NCBI GenBank assembly: GCA_027627225.1
Contig: JAPFQT010000080.1
Span: forward strand, 806,001 to 870,000
DNA length: 64,000 nt
Direction: 5' to 3'
Source of the DNA: Congeria kusceri
Taxonomy: Eukaryota > Mollusca > Bivalvia > Myida > Dreissenidae
In this document: one piece after another, positions 38,761-50,662 of the stretch
How positions within the stretch are numbered: position 1 is the first letter of the stretch
How the letters are laid out: the number at the start of each line of letters is the position of its first letter
Translations under genes and position numbers: made by a program
The notes under the pieces: generated by a model
The model's database searches: none
What the model was told of the DNA's origin: nothing
Seen by the model: only the letters and a program-made list of their open reading frames with translations

Positions 38761-38815
38761 AAAAGGATCATACATCATTGGTTGTATTTTAAAAGGACCA
38801 TTCATCGTTATTCCA
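38761..38815. repeat. Right remnant of the ~40-bp tandem array
   Basis: 'aaaaggatcatacatcattg' and 'aaaaggaccattcatc' continue the array that ends at 37268 on the other side of the inserted element. Confidence 0.75.
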
Positions 38816-38833
38816 ATAGCTATCGTCTGTTTA

Positions 38834-39080
38834 GGCCAAACAAATGTGTTTCGGGCAACAGTCCCATAAAAATTAGGTAGGGTCGGGATTGAGTTTTGTG
38901 TTTAACTTGTTTATCACTTTAACTTCCCAAAAACACATTTCGGTCAAAACACATTTTTGAAAATTATCTAAAATCTGACGAATACGGATTTCACGGAAAA
39001 CAATCGTCGCTAAAAACGTCGGGCAACCCGATCTGTTTGCTAGGTAAGGTCGGGTTGCCCGAAACACATATTTTTTGGCC
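38834..39080. mobile_element. PIF/Harbinger-type MITE
   Basis: A 247-bp element with ~26-bp terminal inverted repeats: GGCCAAACAAATGTGTTTCG+GGCAAC at the left and its inverse at the right with a few differences (39054-39080). TTA immediately flanks both ends (38831-38833 and 39081-39083), the 3-bp duplication typical of PIF/Harbinger. The interior is non-coding. Confidence 0.8.
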
Positions 39081-39573
39081 TTATTGCCAATTAAACATTA
39101 TAGGAGATTCAGATGCATCGTTTTGCTGTTAAATTGCATGTTTGCATAATAATAAGGTTTGGCGTCACGAAGGCGACACAGTACTTCCAAATCACGACCA
39201 ATTATAGTATTCACAATAATAGATTAAGAATATATATATGCTTTCCGTGAAGCACTGCAAATGTAGAATAATTATCACTATAAAGTATTTTCTGTTACAA
39301 AATAAACTAAATTGCTTATTTATTTCAGAAAATGTTAGGCAACACACATATCGGTACATTTAATTGTTTAATCAAACATGCGGTTTTCATAGCAACATGG
39401 AAGTTTTTTCTTTACAATGAATATATGAACATCAATGTAATTATAATTAACATTAACATATATAATAATATACATAATTTATAATATAGCAATTGATAGT
39501 TCTCATGATTAGTCTTCAATACATGTACAATAATGAACGAAAACTCTACTAGAGTGCATGATAAAGTTCAATG

Positions 39574-39599
39574 CGCGCACGCACACACACACACACACA

Positions 39600-39686
<87 letters not shown>

Positions 39687-39699
39687 GCACACACCAAAC

Positions 39700-39755
<56 letters not shown>
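39574..39755. repeat. Compound (CA)n/(GCAC)n microsatellite
   Basis: About 180 bp of CA repeats with an inner (CGCA)n block at 39600-39632 and a few interruptions. It is followed within 25 bp by AAGTCACTACACTACAT, the minisatellite motif seen elsewhere in the window. Confidence 0.95.
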
Positions 39756-39757
<2 letters not shown>

Positions 39758-39767
39758 GTGTAACTTG

Positions 39768-40028
39768 TGCCAAGTCACTACACTACATTTTCTCCCGGAA
39801 ACCCACTACCACCAGATCTAGCTATGCCAACGATTTAATGTTTGGAAATATTATGTGAAATGGGCTGCTTTACTGAACGATGTTTTTATTTTTTTAATTT
39901 AAGGTATTTTAATATAGTTATATTTTACAATGTAATCCACTACATACACGCTTCTAAAAAAACAGCAGGTGAATCACTACATGTACACACACATATTTTC
40001 CCACTACATGTACACACGCATATTTTCA
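39768..40028. repeat. AGTCACTACAT minisatellite, isolated units
   Basis: Single units 'aagtcactacactacat' at 39772 and two 'cactacatgtacacacacat' units at 39977 and 40002. They carry the same core plus CA-rich spacer as the arrays at 45.9, 48.9, 51.7 and 63.7 kb. Confidence 0.6.
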
Positions 40029-40554
40029 AAGACAACTCACTACTTGAAATAATCTCAAAATATAACTACTGGACGCTTTATTCAAGCAACACTTATTAGA
40101 CTGATCCGGCAAACAAAGCCATTCATTTTATATACGCACTTGTTCAAAACCTCGATATTCCATTTGACGTACAATTAGAGTATTTGATAATACAATTTCA
40201 CCATTCTCAGTTACAGGTCTGAAATTTGGGGGTTCCTTTTAAAATTTAGAAAAGCTTACCACTCGTTCCTATTGAAGTTTGCGGGTACATGCAACAAGAC
40301 AGACACTTAATAGGACAATATAATCAATGTGGAACATACATTGGAGACGAATACCATTTCCTAATGAGCTGTCCACATTTTCAGATGTGTTACTGACAAA
40401 CATTTAAATGTCAACCATTCCGTTGTAATTATCAAAATGTTTCTCGAAGCGTCATCAAGTTTAATGCATCAAGACTGTCCAAATACATTGGAATACATTG
40501 ACAAAGTTAGATATCTTTACCAAATACCCTATTAAAACATAAAATAATATTTAA

Positions 40555-41318
40555 AGGTACTGCGCTCCAGAATGTGAAAACGTCAAAAAAGAAAGTTGTG
40601 AAACAAACACGCATTCTTATTTCAACGTATAGCACAACTTGAAAAAGATAAGTTGCATTCAGGCTTAGTTGATAAACGATGACATTTTGTTTATATTTTT
40701 ATTTTAGTCATTCGGAATCCTAAAACGTCATTTTTATTTTAGTCATTCCAAATCTTAAAACGTCATCCTACGTTTGTTAATTCTAATTACCTGGGCGACG
40801 ATAAAACCCGTTAAGCGGAACCGATAATCCATAAGCTGATATGGATAAAGGGTGATGCCGGGCTGTCGATAAACGTGTTTTATTAAGAAAATGATAAAAT
40901 CCTATCTAAACTAAGTCGTTTTAATTATTGTTTGAGCTAGAAAAGTATGATCCGACAACATTGATCTGGCATTCATTTGCTTTTGTCGGTAGGTCGTGGA
41001 TACGCATAGGTTTGCCGAGGATTACCAATACACTTGTGTAACTTAATGTACTTGATTATAGCTCATGTATACAGTCATAATAATTAGCAATTAAGTCCAG
41101 CGGTTACGCATTTGCCTGCAGATCCAAAGTTCATCAATTCGAGCCTCATTTTCTTCAAGTGTTTTTTCGCAAATATATGTTTGTCTTAAAATACATTATT
41201 TATAGCAACATTTGATGTATATCATATATTGATAATCCTTTCAAAGTAGTATATATGATTTTTATACACATATTAAACAAATTTCGAATTTGGCGCAAAT
41301 TCGGGGTGCGAAGTACCT
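40555..41318. mobile_element. TTAA-flanked inverted-repeat element 1 with tRNA-like core
   Basis: The ends are AGGTACTGCGCTCC and GGGTGCGAAGTACCT, each directly flanked by TTAA (40551-40554 and 41319-41322). TTAA is the target of piggyBac-type transposons. At 41094-41150 is a tRNA-like segment, AAGTCCAGCGGTTACGC ... ATTCGAGCCT, with A-box and degenerate B-box spacing. It sits about 170 bp from the right end, as in element 2. Confidence 0.7.
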
Positions 41319-42096
41319 TTAACAAAGAGAGCTGAAAACTTCAGACTGTTCAAATAAGTTGATAATGAACATATCTTGCCCATGCATCAGGTGCGTAACT
41401 ATGCATACTCATGTACGTACGTAAGAATAAATTGGAAAGCATACATAACTATAGAATGTGAAAAAAGTTAAGAAAGAACCGTGGCACACAATCAGCAGTA
41501 CATGTATATGTTATATTTGAATTACCGTACAAAAAAGTATTGTATTAAAAAATACTGTAATTAGTTCCAAAAAAAAAAAAAATTACACTTTTTTATTTCG
41601 ATTTTTTAACAGTATCTTAGCATAATTACTTACAAGTAGACTTTTATGTTAAAACTGGAACTAGGCGTATACTCACATTCGGCCTAGGTGCGCCCATGGC
41701 ATTACCATCAGTCAGATAACTTACAATCTGAAAGGTATTTCTTTTGAAAGTATAGAAATATGCTTGTACATATTGTTTTACGCATGTTACAAATACATGT
41801 AGTAAAATAACATTTCACCCTTCCTGTACCGAATAATCAAAGTTTGACTGATTTCAATAATCACTATGTCACTTACGTTTCTCTTAACGAAAATCTTTTT
41901 TCCTCAAAATTAAACATTCTAGATGGCTAATGATGTTAAATATTATATAAATTAATTAACAAGTTATTTAGAATGGATTATAGTTTAATCGGAAAGAAAT
42001 TAACAATTATTTAAGTTTATATGTTTGATATAATAATTGTTGATATCAAATGCAACAAATATATTTCCCAGATAAATTAAAGTCGTTTTTCCTTAA

Positions 42097-42576
42097 AGGG
42101 ACTGTATCATCGAAACTGGCCCCAAGGGGGCAATTTCTTTTAAAAAATATGAAATTAAGGTATTAATTCGGGCATTTAATAACGGATAAAATAAGGTATA
42201 TATAATGGAAAAAGAGTGTACTCAATCTGAGGTAAAAATCAATTACATCATGTTTATGTTTACATTTTGACGTCAGAATTGTATTTTGTATAAATATAGT
42301 TAACACGTCATTCATTACCTAGCAGAATAGCGCAGTTAATTAAAGCGCTGTCTACTGTCATTTCTTCGTATGGCTGCTGAGTCGTGAGTTCGATACCAAC
42401 TTGGCGATTTAATTTAAAAAAAAAATTTGCTAATTTGTTTGTATCGAATAACTAATTATGTTTTATATTATTTATGTAATGCAAATGTTTTAGTGTAGCT
42501 CATTTCTATCATATTATAGTATTTATAGTGCAATATGAATACATTTTTACTGAACGATGAAGATGACATAGTCCCT
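42097..42576. mobile_element. TTAA-flanked inverted-repeat element 2 with tRNA-like core
   Basis: The left end AGGGACTGTATCATCG and the right end CGATGAAGATGACATAGTCCCT are imperfect inverses, flanked by TTAA at 42093-42096 and 42577-42580. A tRNA-like segment (TAGCGCAGTTAATTAAAGCG ... GAGTTCGATACC) spans about 42325-42405, about 170 bp from the right end. No protein is encoded. Confidence 0.75.
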
Positions 42577-43720
42577 TTAATTGCTTGAATATGCTTGAAC
42601 TTTGTTGTTACCACCATCACATTTGTTATAGATATTATATTTGACTTGATTAGGCTTGACTACATATAACCCGTGCAGGGACTGTTCGCTCTTTCACATA
42701 GAAGAGAAAACACAACTATTGATAAATATTGAACACACGTCACATAAAAATACCAAACACGTATTATTGTGACTTCTTAATACTGGTTCGAAAATAGTTT
42801 CTTTAATCATCCTAACGAGCTTCCAATACCAATCGGTTCTGAAATGTTGAGTTTGGTAAAAATAAACTTCACACTTTTAAGAAACAGTTTACAGGCATGT
42901 AGGAGCATGGGCCGCTGGAGCCGCGATCGCGGCTATAATATTTTGGGGAGCATAACAATATTTTCGAAAATTAACATTGCTTTAAGATTTCTTCCTGGTC
43001 TGCGGCTGTTAAGAAAATTGGTCCGCGGCTGCAATTCGATTGGGACCGCGGCTTAGATAGACCTAGGGCCGCGATCTTGATCAATAAACCAGTACATAAA
43101 GTGTCAGTAAACTTTAGATAATCGGCGGATAACTTTTACTTTTATTGAAACACGAGGCAAGATAAGACAGTTCTGCATTTGGAATTGTCGGTTGGGTGTT
43201 CTAACGCTAATTGAGACACGAGGCAATTACCACAGTTATGCGTCGAACCTACAGATGACTACCCATTATTTTTCACACAAAAATAACCATTAAATGTTTG
43301 GCCAATAAATATTATTTTGCAAATAAAAAGGCGTGAAAACATTCATTCATTATTTTCTTTAACGGTCTTGCCGAAATATTTATTTTAAAAATCCCAATAA
43401 ATAAAATGTGTAATTGAATTTACTGGATGAAATACTCACGTTCTTTCATTGATATTAACGTGTTTGTTTCTTTAATCCAAAGTTTAGTTAGTTAACGATC
43501 ATTTGGCAACACCTCGATCAGAGATCATTTAATGTTCAGTGGTTTGATACCTATCCTTGTTACATTGCAATTAGATTACGGACGTTTTTTTAAAATATTT
43601 GTTATTGTTATTGTACAAGTCTGTATTGTAAATGTACATGTGCTAAGGCCGTATGAGCATGGTGCAATAAAACTATATCTCAATCTCTGCTACTGTTCCA
43701 ATCCCTATATTTACAATTAA

Positions 43721-44098
43721 AGGTAACAAAGCATAAAAATGTCAGAAAATATATGTGTTGTAACTTGTCATGCGCAACTCAATTATGTATAAAGATTTTC
43801 ATAAAATAACACTAATTTGCAAACTTCTCAGCACAAATCTGTAAATTTTACAAAACAGTTTAAGTAAAATATATGTGTTTAAAATGAATATTCAATTTCG
43901 ATTTTAGAACGAAAATGAATGTCCATAGATTTTACTCAAAATGTATGGTTATTTTTACCGATTTTGAGCAACATTTTTGTTTTGCTTTGTGAAGATATGT
44001 TAGTTTAATAATTGTATGCATGTCTCGACATATAATATCAGTTTATGATGGCCATGTAGATGCAAATTATTTTCCAAAAAGTGTGTGCATTGTTACCT
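43721..44098. mobile_element. TTAA-flanked inverted-repeat element 3
   Basis: The ends AGGTAACAAAGCA and TGCATTGTTACCT match at 12 of 13 positions and are flanked by TTAA (43717-43720 and 44099-44102). It has no tRNA-like core. It shares its terminal AGG-TA start with element 1. Confidence 0.75.
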
Positions 44099-44109
44099 TT
44101 AACATAGTT

Positions 44110-45920
44110 GCGATTTTTATTTTGAAACTAAATCTTAAGCAGGGGAATGTCCATGAACGAAAGATCGGGGAAAAAAAATAAAAAAATAAGGTATTCCATC
44201 CATCATCATCATTGCGTGTAATCGTTTTATTCCGGAGTACGTTTGCTAGCCACGGAAATCACGAAGAAAGCAATACTAAATCGTCTGGCGTTCGGTTTGA
44301 GTAGTTGATGTCCATGGCATACAAACGTCTTCCGATATAAGGCGGAATCTCACGATCTAATTATGAATAAATGGTAAGCGCTTTTTGTAGACCATTCGTT
44401 TATTCTATCGATATACGTATTAAACAATATAACCGTGCTTCGTGTCTTGTTACTGTTCACTGAATTTTAAATTATTTGCCGTAGTATTTTTTATCATTAA
44501 AATGCGTGTGAAGAATTTTTTTTATTGTAATTCACGTTGTAAAAAGCTGCATAGCGCACTACCGTGACCTCCCGATAAGTCGTTTTGTCAGCGTATACAA
44601 ACCCGAAACGTACATCATAATCCCCGGCCGTCACGCTGTTTCCAAGGCGACACCAGACATAACTCCAGAAGCATGCATGATATATCGTCTGCACTCGAAT
44701 CGCTAAAGAAAATGGTAATAACTCACGGTACTGCAGTTAAAGGTATAGTCGCTGCAATGAACGGTGAGACGGTGAAGAATAATGTTTAGCGGGAAAAAAT
44801 AGCAATTACATCCTTAAATGTAGAGTCCGTGAGTGCCTATTCCCACAGAAAAACACGAGTCACGATGGCATTATGTTGGCTCATTCCTTGCACATTCATA
44901 AATCACTATAGATACGTATTTGCACTGTACAGTTATTGGATGTATTTATTAAAACATTATTTGTCAAACTTTGTGAATTGCAGAATATAACTCAAAACCA
45001 TTAGTGGCCAGTTACATTACCAGACGTGTGTTTACACTTAAACTACAGAAACTACATAAAGCTTTTCTGTGCCAACAATGAACAAATTATTTAGTGTAGA
45101 AACTTATTAGACGGAATAATTATGAAATGATGTTTGTATTGGAGACTACTAATATCGGTATCATTTGAGCATCTGAACACAATAACGAATACATGTTCCC
45201 ACTCATTATGTGATTCATTAACATTGAGTTTGTCTAGCCATTTGTGATTTGGAGAAGGCAAGTACCGGGCGACTAGAGAATCGTCGAATACAGAAATTTT
45301 GGCTTTTTTTTGGGGGGGGGGGGGCTTTTCAATTAACATTGAGTGTTCAAGTCGTTGATATTGTTTGATATGTATTAAGCTTTAATGATATTTTTTATCT
45401 TGAATACGTTGTTTAAGTACATATTATATCTTTTTCGTTATTTAAAATATTCGATTAATGAATCTTACATACTTGAAAGTTCAACCTCAAAACAATTCAC
45501 GGATCACTGATAAGCATGATGTTTATGGAGCTTGGCGAGAATGAAATAATAAAACATATCTGTGAACTCGTGTATCAGTTTAGTTAAAATTTGTTTAGAT
45601 GTCAAATGTTAATGCAAAAAAATATATTCCCGGGAATCAAATGAAACCGGGCTTATCAGCTACTTAAAATTAAATATTCGCTTGGAAAAGCCAGAAGTAA
45701 TAACACATCAGTTTAGAGCAAGTATATTTAACATTTACTTCAACATTCCTTTTAACTTGCACGAAAAGAATGTTCCGTATATTTGGGTCGTCCTTCATTT
45801 ATTTGGAAGAATCTAGTTTGTTTAAAACATATTCCTCTTCAAACTGATCGTATATTTGTATATAATTATGCTCTCTGTAATCGAAGGAAATACGAGATAT
45901 ATCTACCCACATTCCCATGT
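44110..45920. other. No gene seen
   Basis: AT-rich sequence with a G13 run at 45312-45324 and a lone TTAAAGGTATAGTCG at 44749 that resembles a TTAA-element end without a partner. Confidence 0.4.
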
Positions 45921-45925
45921 ATACA

Positions 45926-46052
45926 CACTTTACAAGTCACTACATGTAAACACAATGCAAGTCACTACATATTTAGGTTTACACACTATGCAAGTCACTA
46001 CATATGTATGTATACACATTGTGCAAGTCACTACATGTGTATGTACACTTCC
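45926..46052. repeat. AGTCACTACAT minisatellite array, ~35-bp unit
   Basis: Four units of GCAAGTCACTACATATGTAT + GTATACACA with variation. It is the same family as the arrays at 48.9, 51.7, 58.4-59.0 and 63.7 kb. Confidence 0.9.
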
Positions 46053-46787
46053 ACGAATTTCTAATTTTCTGCCTTGTTTTTATCATATTTCAGGAACATT
46101 ATTCGGATAAACATGACAAATAATCAAATATAAGTTAAAAACAATTTATTCCTCACATGTAAAACAAAATACATTGAAATTCGATCGATGTCTTCCTGAT
46201 ATTCCGAAGGCCCAATGTTCCGAAAATCTCAATGTTTAGTGTCATTTAGGATGCAATGTTCACTTCGCAGGATAATCTACTTGGAATCATAAGTTAATAA
46301 CTTAAGATGATTCCACGCATTAAAAGTGCCCACATGGATTGTGGACTTAAATGTGTTTTTTTTTAAACATAAGCAATATAATATGTGCAGTTCAGTTTCT
46401 TAAGGATTTCCTAATAAAATTACAAGAATATTCAAGAGAAAGAAAGGAACACAAATTATGCATAGACGGTATATACATTGTATATACGTACATACACGGT
46501 CAGGCATTAAACTAAGTTTCTTGTCTTTTCAGCTGCATCATTAGATCTGACCTCACACTGACCCTGAAGTCCAGGGTCAGGAAAATAATATACGCCGCTA
46601 ATGTGGAAGCATTGTCTTGCCTTTTATAGCCTGTGTGCCTATTGCGTACGAATATAGAAGCGGCACTCGAAAGTAGTAAAATGTATTGATTTACATCGTT
46701 GCAAAATGACAAATGTATTGTTCTATAACATGTAAATTACATGCAAACTGTTTTCATAGCAGTACATGTATATGGCAACCGGTAAGG

Positions 46788-47056
46788 CGTAAACAATATG
46801 TTTGTTTCAGGTTACCCGATTTGCCCTTAAAAAAGCACGACCCTAAAACATTTTATTGAGCGGGTCAGATATTTTGGTGTTTATTTTACTTTTTTCCAAT
46901 AATTAAATTTTGGATAAATAAGTGTTTTGTTACGATAGATATGTTTTTAATATTCAGTCAGTTTTATAATCTTCAAGTTGACCATTTACCAAATAATTTT
47001 AAAAAAAAATTCCCTATTTACCTACACTAATTTGTTTGGCTATGTAACCTTACTTG
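46788..47056 (-). repeat. Interspersed repeat family A, copy 3 (inverted)
   Basis: Its reverse complement follows copy 1 end to end: 'agtgtaggtaaataggg', 'tcaacttgaagattat', 'aacacttatttatccaaa' and 'aataaaatgttttagggtcg'. The + strand start GGCGTAAACAATATGTTTGT also matches the left flank of copy 2, so the family probably has inverted ends. Confidence 0.75.
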
Positions 47057-47344
47057 ATACGAATCTATGCTCCATTTATCTGAGATGTTGCACCCCTTCC
47101 TTGATGACCATTGCAGTGCACACATTTTCAAATAAGCCGACGCGGCGTTAGGATTTATTCATTCGGTACTACTCGTAGGAAATTTTCACTACATTTGATT
47201 GGATGTTGACAAAGGTCCAAAGTTGGCTTCGATAGCTACGCCGAAAAAGTTAATCAATTCAATAATGTAAAGAATGAAACACAGAAGTTCATATTTATTA
47301 CAGGTAGATCTATAGAACAAAATTAAGGAATATAAATACACCCA

Positions 47345-47605
47345 TAGATATCGTCTCATGATGGTGAACATTTCCACCAAGTTATTTCAAATTCCATCCA
47401 AAAATGATAGAGTATGGAGCGGGCACGAAAAACAGACCCCATTTTTATCTTTGACCTCTAAGTGTGATCTTGCGCGCGAAACATCGTCTCATTTCTGCCA
47501 GGTTATTTCAAAATCCGTCCGGAAAGGACGAAGGACGGACGGAAGGACACGCGCAAACCTATAATCCTTCGGCAACTGCTTTCACCGGTAGTGGACTTAC
47601 AATGT
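47345..47605. repeat. Fragment of a 'ccgtcc/ggacgg' bivalve repeat
   Basis: Two diverged copies of 'atcgtctcat...tttccaccaagttatttcaa' are followed by GGACGAAGGACGGACGGAAG and TTTCACCGGTAGTGGACT. The last phrase matches the right end of the element at 50663-51200. Confidence 0.6.
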
Positions 47606-47814
47606 TGATCTTGCAAACGCTTTGTTCTTATTTTTATGCTAGTTTCCCCAAAACGTTTTATGTGTAAAACTGACAAACTGAAGGGATAAAAGATTGTATA
47701 TCAAGACAATCATTGTAGAAAGAATTTTTTTTTTGGTTAAATCATGATGAATATCGAACACAAACGATGCAAAATACACCAACGTCAACATTAATACATT
47801 GTTTTCGGCTTCCA

Positions 47815-47930
47815 ATGTGTTGATCGAACGCGCTACCTGCTGATTTCACGGCAAACGTTCTAACCGATGAAATACTGAATAATGCCAACTGTTCAGCTAG
47901 AGTTTCCCTATTTTTAACACAGTACTTTAA
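47815..47930 (-). repeat. tRNA-like SINE/MITE remnant
   Basis: On the - strand ATCGGTTAGAACGTTTGCC ... GCGCGTTCGATC has A-box and B-box character. It is preceded by TTAAAGTACTGTG at 47918-47930, close to the ends of TTAA elements 1 and 2. The other end could not be found. Confidence 0.5.
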
Positions 47931-48316
47931 AAAATTAAAGCAAACAAATTAGTTTTGACATCTAATGTTTTGTTAATCAGTTGCCAAAGCGAACATCGGA
48001 GAAAAAGAAAACGATAAGAAAAGAAAACGATAAAATTAAAAATATAACGGCGCATTTGATTTATAAAGTAAACAGACATAATAATTTTTTTAGTTTCACA
48101 CTTCAAAGAAGGAAAAGGCACAGACAGATCAAATTCATACTGAAACTATATTTGATCAGCATGAAAACACATAATAATAACTAAACACAAAAAGCAGTTT
48201 GGGCGCAGTTGCTTTGTGCGATATAATACAATTTGTTTTCAAACACTTCCGACGGCAAATATGCGAACAAATGACGATTTAATTTTTTATTAGGGTGTTC
48301 ATGTTGGAAACGGTGT

Positions 48317-48381
48317 TCGGAATATCGGGCCTTTGGAATAACGGGCCTTCGGAATATTGGGCCTTCGGAATATCGGGCGGT
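48317..48381. repeat. 16-bp tandem repeat
   Basis: About four copies of GGAATATCGGGCCTTC. Confidence 0.9.
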
Positions 48382-48597
48382 CACCATTCGCGGGAAGAAA
48401 CTTAATAGAGTGGGTTACCAAAGACCACGTAAAAAAAACAACAAAAAAAACATCAAATCACGCTGTATTTGATTTCGTTTCAAAACTTGTACTCTCACCT
48501 GCTGCAGCACAGCATCTTGTCCTCATCGATATAATATATATGTGAAGATACTGTATGAAATGGCCACGCACATCTGATGAATAACAAGCGTGCGATC

Positions 48598-48845
48598 CCC
48601 GAGATTCGCCAGATTCTAGTTTTTCCTAAAACTGGATTTGGATTCCAGATTTGGCCCTGATATTAAACTGGATTCCGAATTCGGCTTCCTGATTTTGTCC
48701 TGAAATTAAAATGGATGCCGGATCCCGCTATTAAATGAAGCTGGGTTCCGGGGCACTAAACTGGATTCCGGATTCCATTCTAATTTTAAGCTGGCTTCCA
48801 GATTTAGGGCCAAAATTAAACTAGACGCTGGATTCGAGGGAGAAC
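48598..48845. repeat. Degenerate ~35-45-bp tandem repeat
   Basis: Recurring AAACTGGATTCCGGATTC with variants (GAAGCTGGGTTCCGG, AAGCTGGCTTCCAGATT), six to seven units. Confidence 0.75.
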
Positions 48846-48887
48846 GGGGCGAAAGCCTCAATTAGAAATTCGTTGAAGTGTAAACTC

Positions 48888-49055
48888 ACCATGCAAGTCA
48901 CTACATTAGTATGCACACAGACTATAAAGTCACTACATTCGTATGTACACAGACTATAAAGTCACTACATTCGTATGTACGCACACTATGCAAGTTACTA
49001 CATTCGTGTGTATACACACCTTGCAAGACACTACATTCATACGTACACGCACATT
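48888..49055. repeat. AGTCACTACAT minisatellite array
   Basis: Five units of the AAAGTCACTACATTCGTATG + TACACAGACTAT type, with unit lengths near 35 bp. Confidence 0.9.
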
Positions 49056-49950
49056 CTATGTGTTAACTGAATAAAGAAATGTTTATTGTGCACAAATAAT
49101 TAAGTTCAACTAATGTCATATGCAATCGCTGTCATATTCAAAAACACATCCTAGGTTGAATTTATGACAGAAATTGTGTTCTAAGATCATGTAATTTAAT
49201 GTAATTATTTAAATTCCATTTCCTGTATGTCTCTGTTAGTTGATATGCGGGGAAAAATATTTTACTAGATTGTATATTTCTATTTTGAATTAGGTATTTA
49301 AAAGACTTTAAACCTAGCTTAACAAGGGTTAATTGTTGGCCTGTGTATTAAGGTTGACTCTTTTTATCGCAAAAAAACGCCATTGCCAACTAAATAATAA
49401 TCAATATTATCTGTTAGTGTCTGCGAACAAAAAACGTGTTTGTTTAAAATTGTATGTTTTATTTTTTTAATGAACTTAACAATCCGTTTATATAATAATA
49501 TTTATATTTTACTGTATTTTTTCATTACATAATTATATTCATACATGCAGCTAAAGGTTTTTACCATAAAGGTATAGATAAATGAACAGTTAATTCTTTT
49601 TTATTTCTTTACTGGGTATGAAATTGAATTTCAAACTGTGTTGCCATTTTGTATTGCATTTTGCAAACCTCTTTTCACACATGTACCGTATGTGTTAAAT
49701 GACAGACAGTGAATTGAACATGGATTGTTTCCATTTCGATGGCACACCTAAGACCCAATGCATTTCACATCGGTTGTGCAGTTTCTAACGCCTTTGTGCA
49801 GTTTCTAACGCTTGATACAACATGTGAAAGAAAGACAGGTATCCGGACGAAAAATTCCCCGGACATTATCCCTCCCGCTTAATTTAACGTACCCGGACAA
49901 TATCGCTCCCGTTGCTTTTACAACCCGGACATATTCTCCCATCAACATTA

Positions 49951-50553
49951 AACAAGAGCACCGTCTACGGATGCTGGACGCTCGACTTTCTCGAATTTGA
50001 TAGTATTTTGGCCTTTTGTTAACATAATGGGTTCATCACTGTGATGAAGTGTGTTGAATTTCAAGTCAATGCCTCTCATAGATATTGAGACATTTGACCT
50101 AAAGCTAAAATTCAAGCTGAAAACAAGGGCAATTTCTCAACCGAAATCCTTGATAGACTTTCCTCCTCGTGTCTATAGAATAAATTTATCACTGTGATCA
50201 AGTACTTGAGTTTCAAGTCAATTTAGAAATTTAGGAGCACCATAAACAAGTATCTTGAGTTTCAATTTAATGTCTTTGATAGTTATTGAGAAATTTTATA
50301 TTTAACCAAAAATATGTCCAAAGTTGTAAGTCCGAACAAAGTCAGATAACTCTGGAAAAACAAATAACATGGTTACCTACCTTGTTGTAAATAATTACCC
50401 TTGATTGTGAAAAAGCATTGAAATTTTCAAATGGATACCTCTGATAGTTTTTGAGAAATGGACTCTGACAAAAAACTTCACAAAAAAGCTTAACTAACGC
50501 AGACGACAGAGCGACGACAATAACTCGACTTTTTTTCTTTGAAAAGTCGAGCT
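49951..50553 (-). mobile_element. Hairpin/CTCTTGTT element (Helentron-like)
   Basis: The + strand start is AACAAGAG, hairpin GCACCGTCTACGGATGC, then GCTCGACTTT. The far end is AAAAGTCGAGCT, the inverse of that subterminal motif, inside its own hairpin (CTCGACTTTT...AAAAGTCGAG, 50524-50552). The interior has diverged repeats of 'gatagttattgagaaat'. Non-coding. Confidence 0.75.
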
Positions 50554-50662
50554 AAAAACCGTGTTTGTATTCGATTAAACAGTAATTGTTGAAAAAATAA
50601 ATATTTATGCCATATTCCGTATCAAAATAAAGAACAATATTTTAGATATATGTCTGCTTATT

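Noticed and set aside
39509..39858. Long open frames of Cys/Val or His/Thr on both strands
   Set aside because: They only translate the CA/CG microsatellite; the same happens at 62937-63258 and 63232-63497.
41094..41150. A tRNA gene
   Set aside because: The B box is degenerate and the arms do not fold correctly. It lies inside an inverted-repeat element that has a similar relative nearby.
45783..46110. Frames with repeated 'HYASHYI' or 'MQVTTYV'
   Set aside because: They come from the AGTCACTACAT minisatellite.
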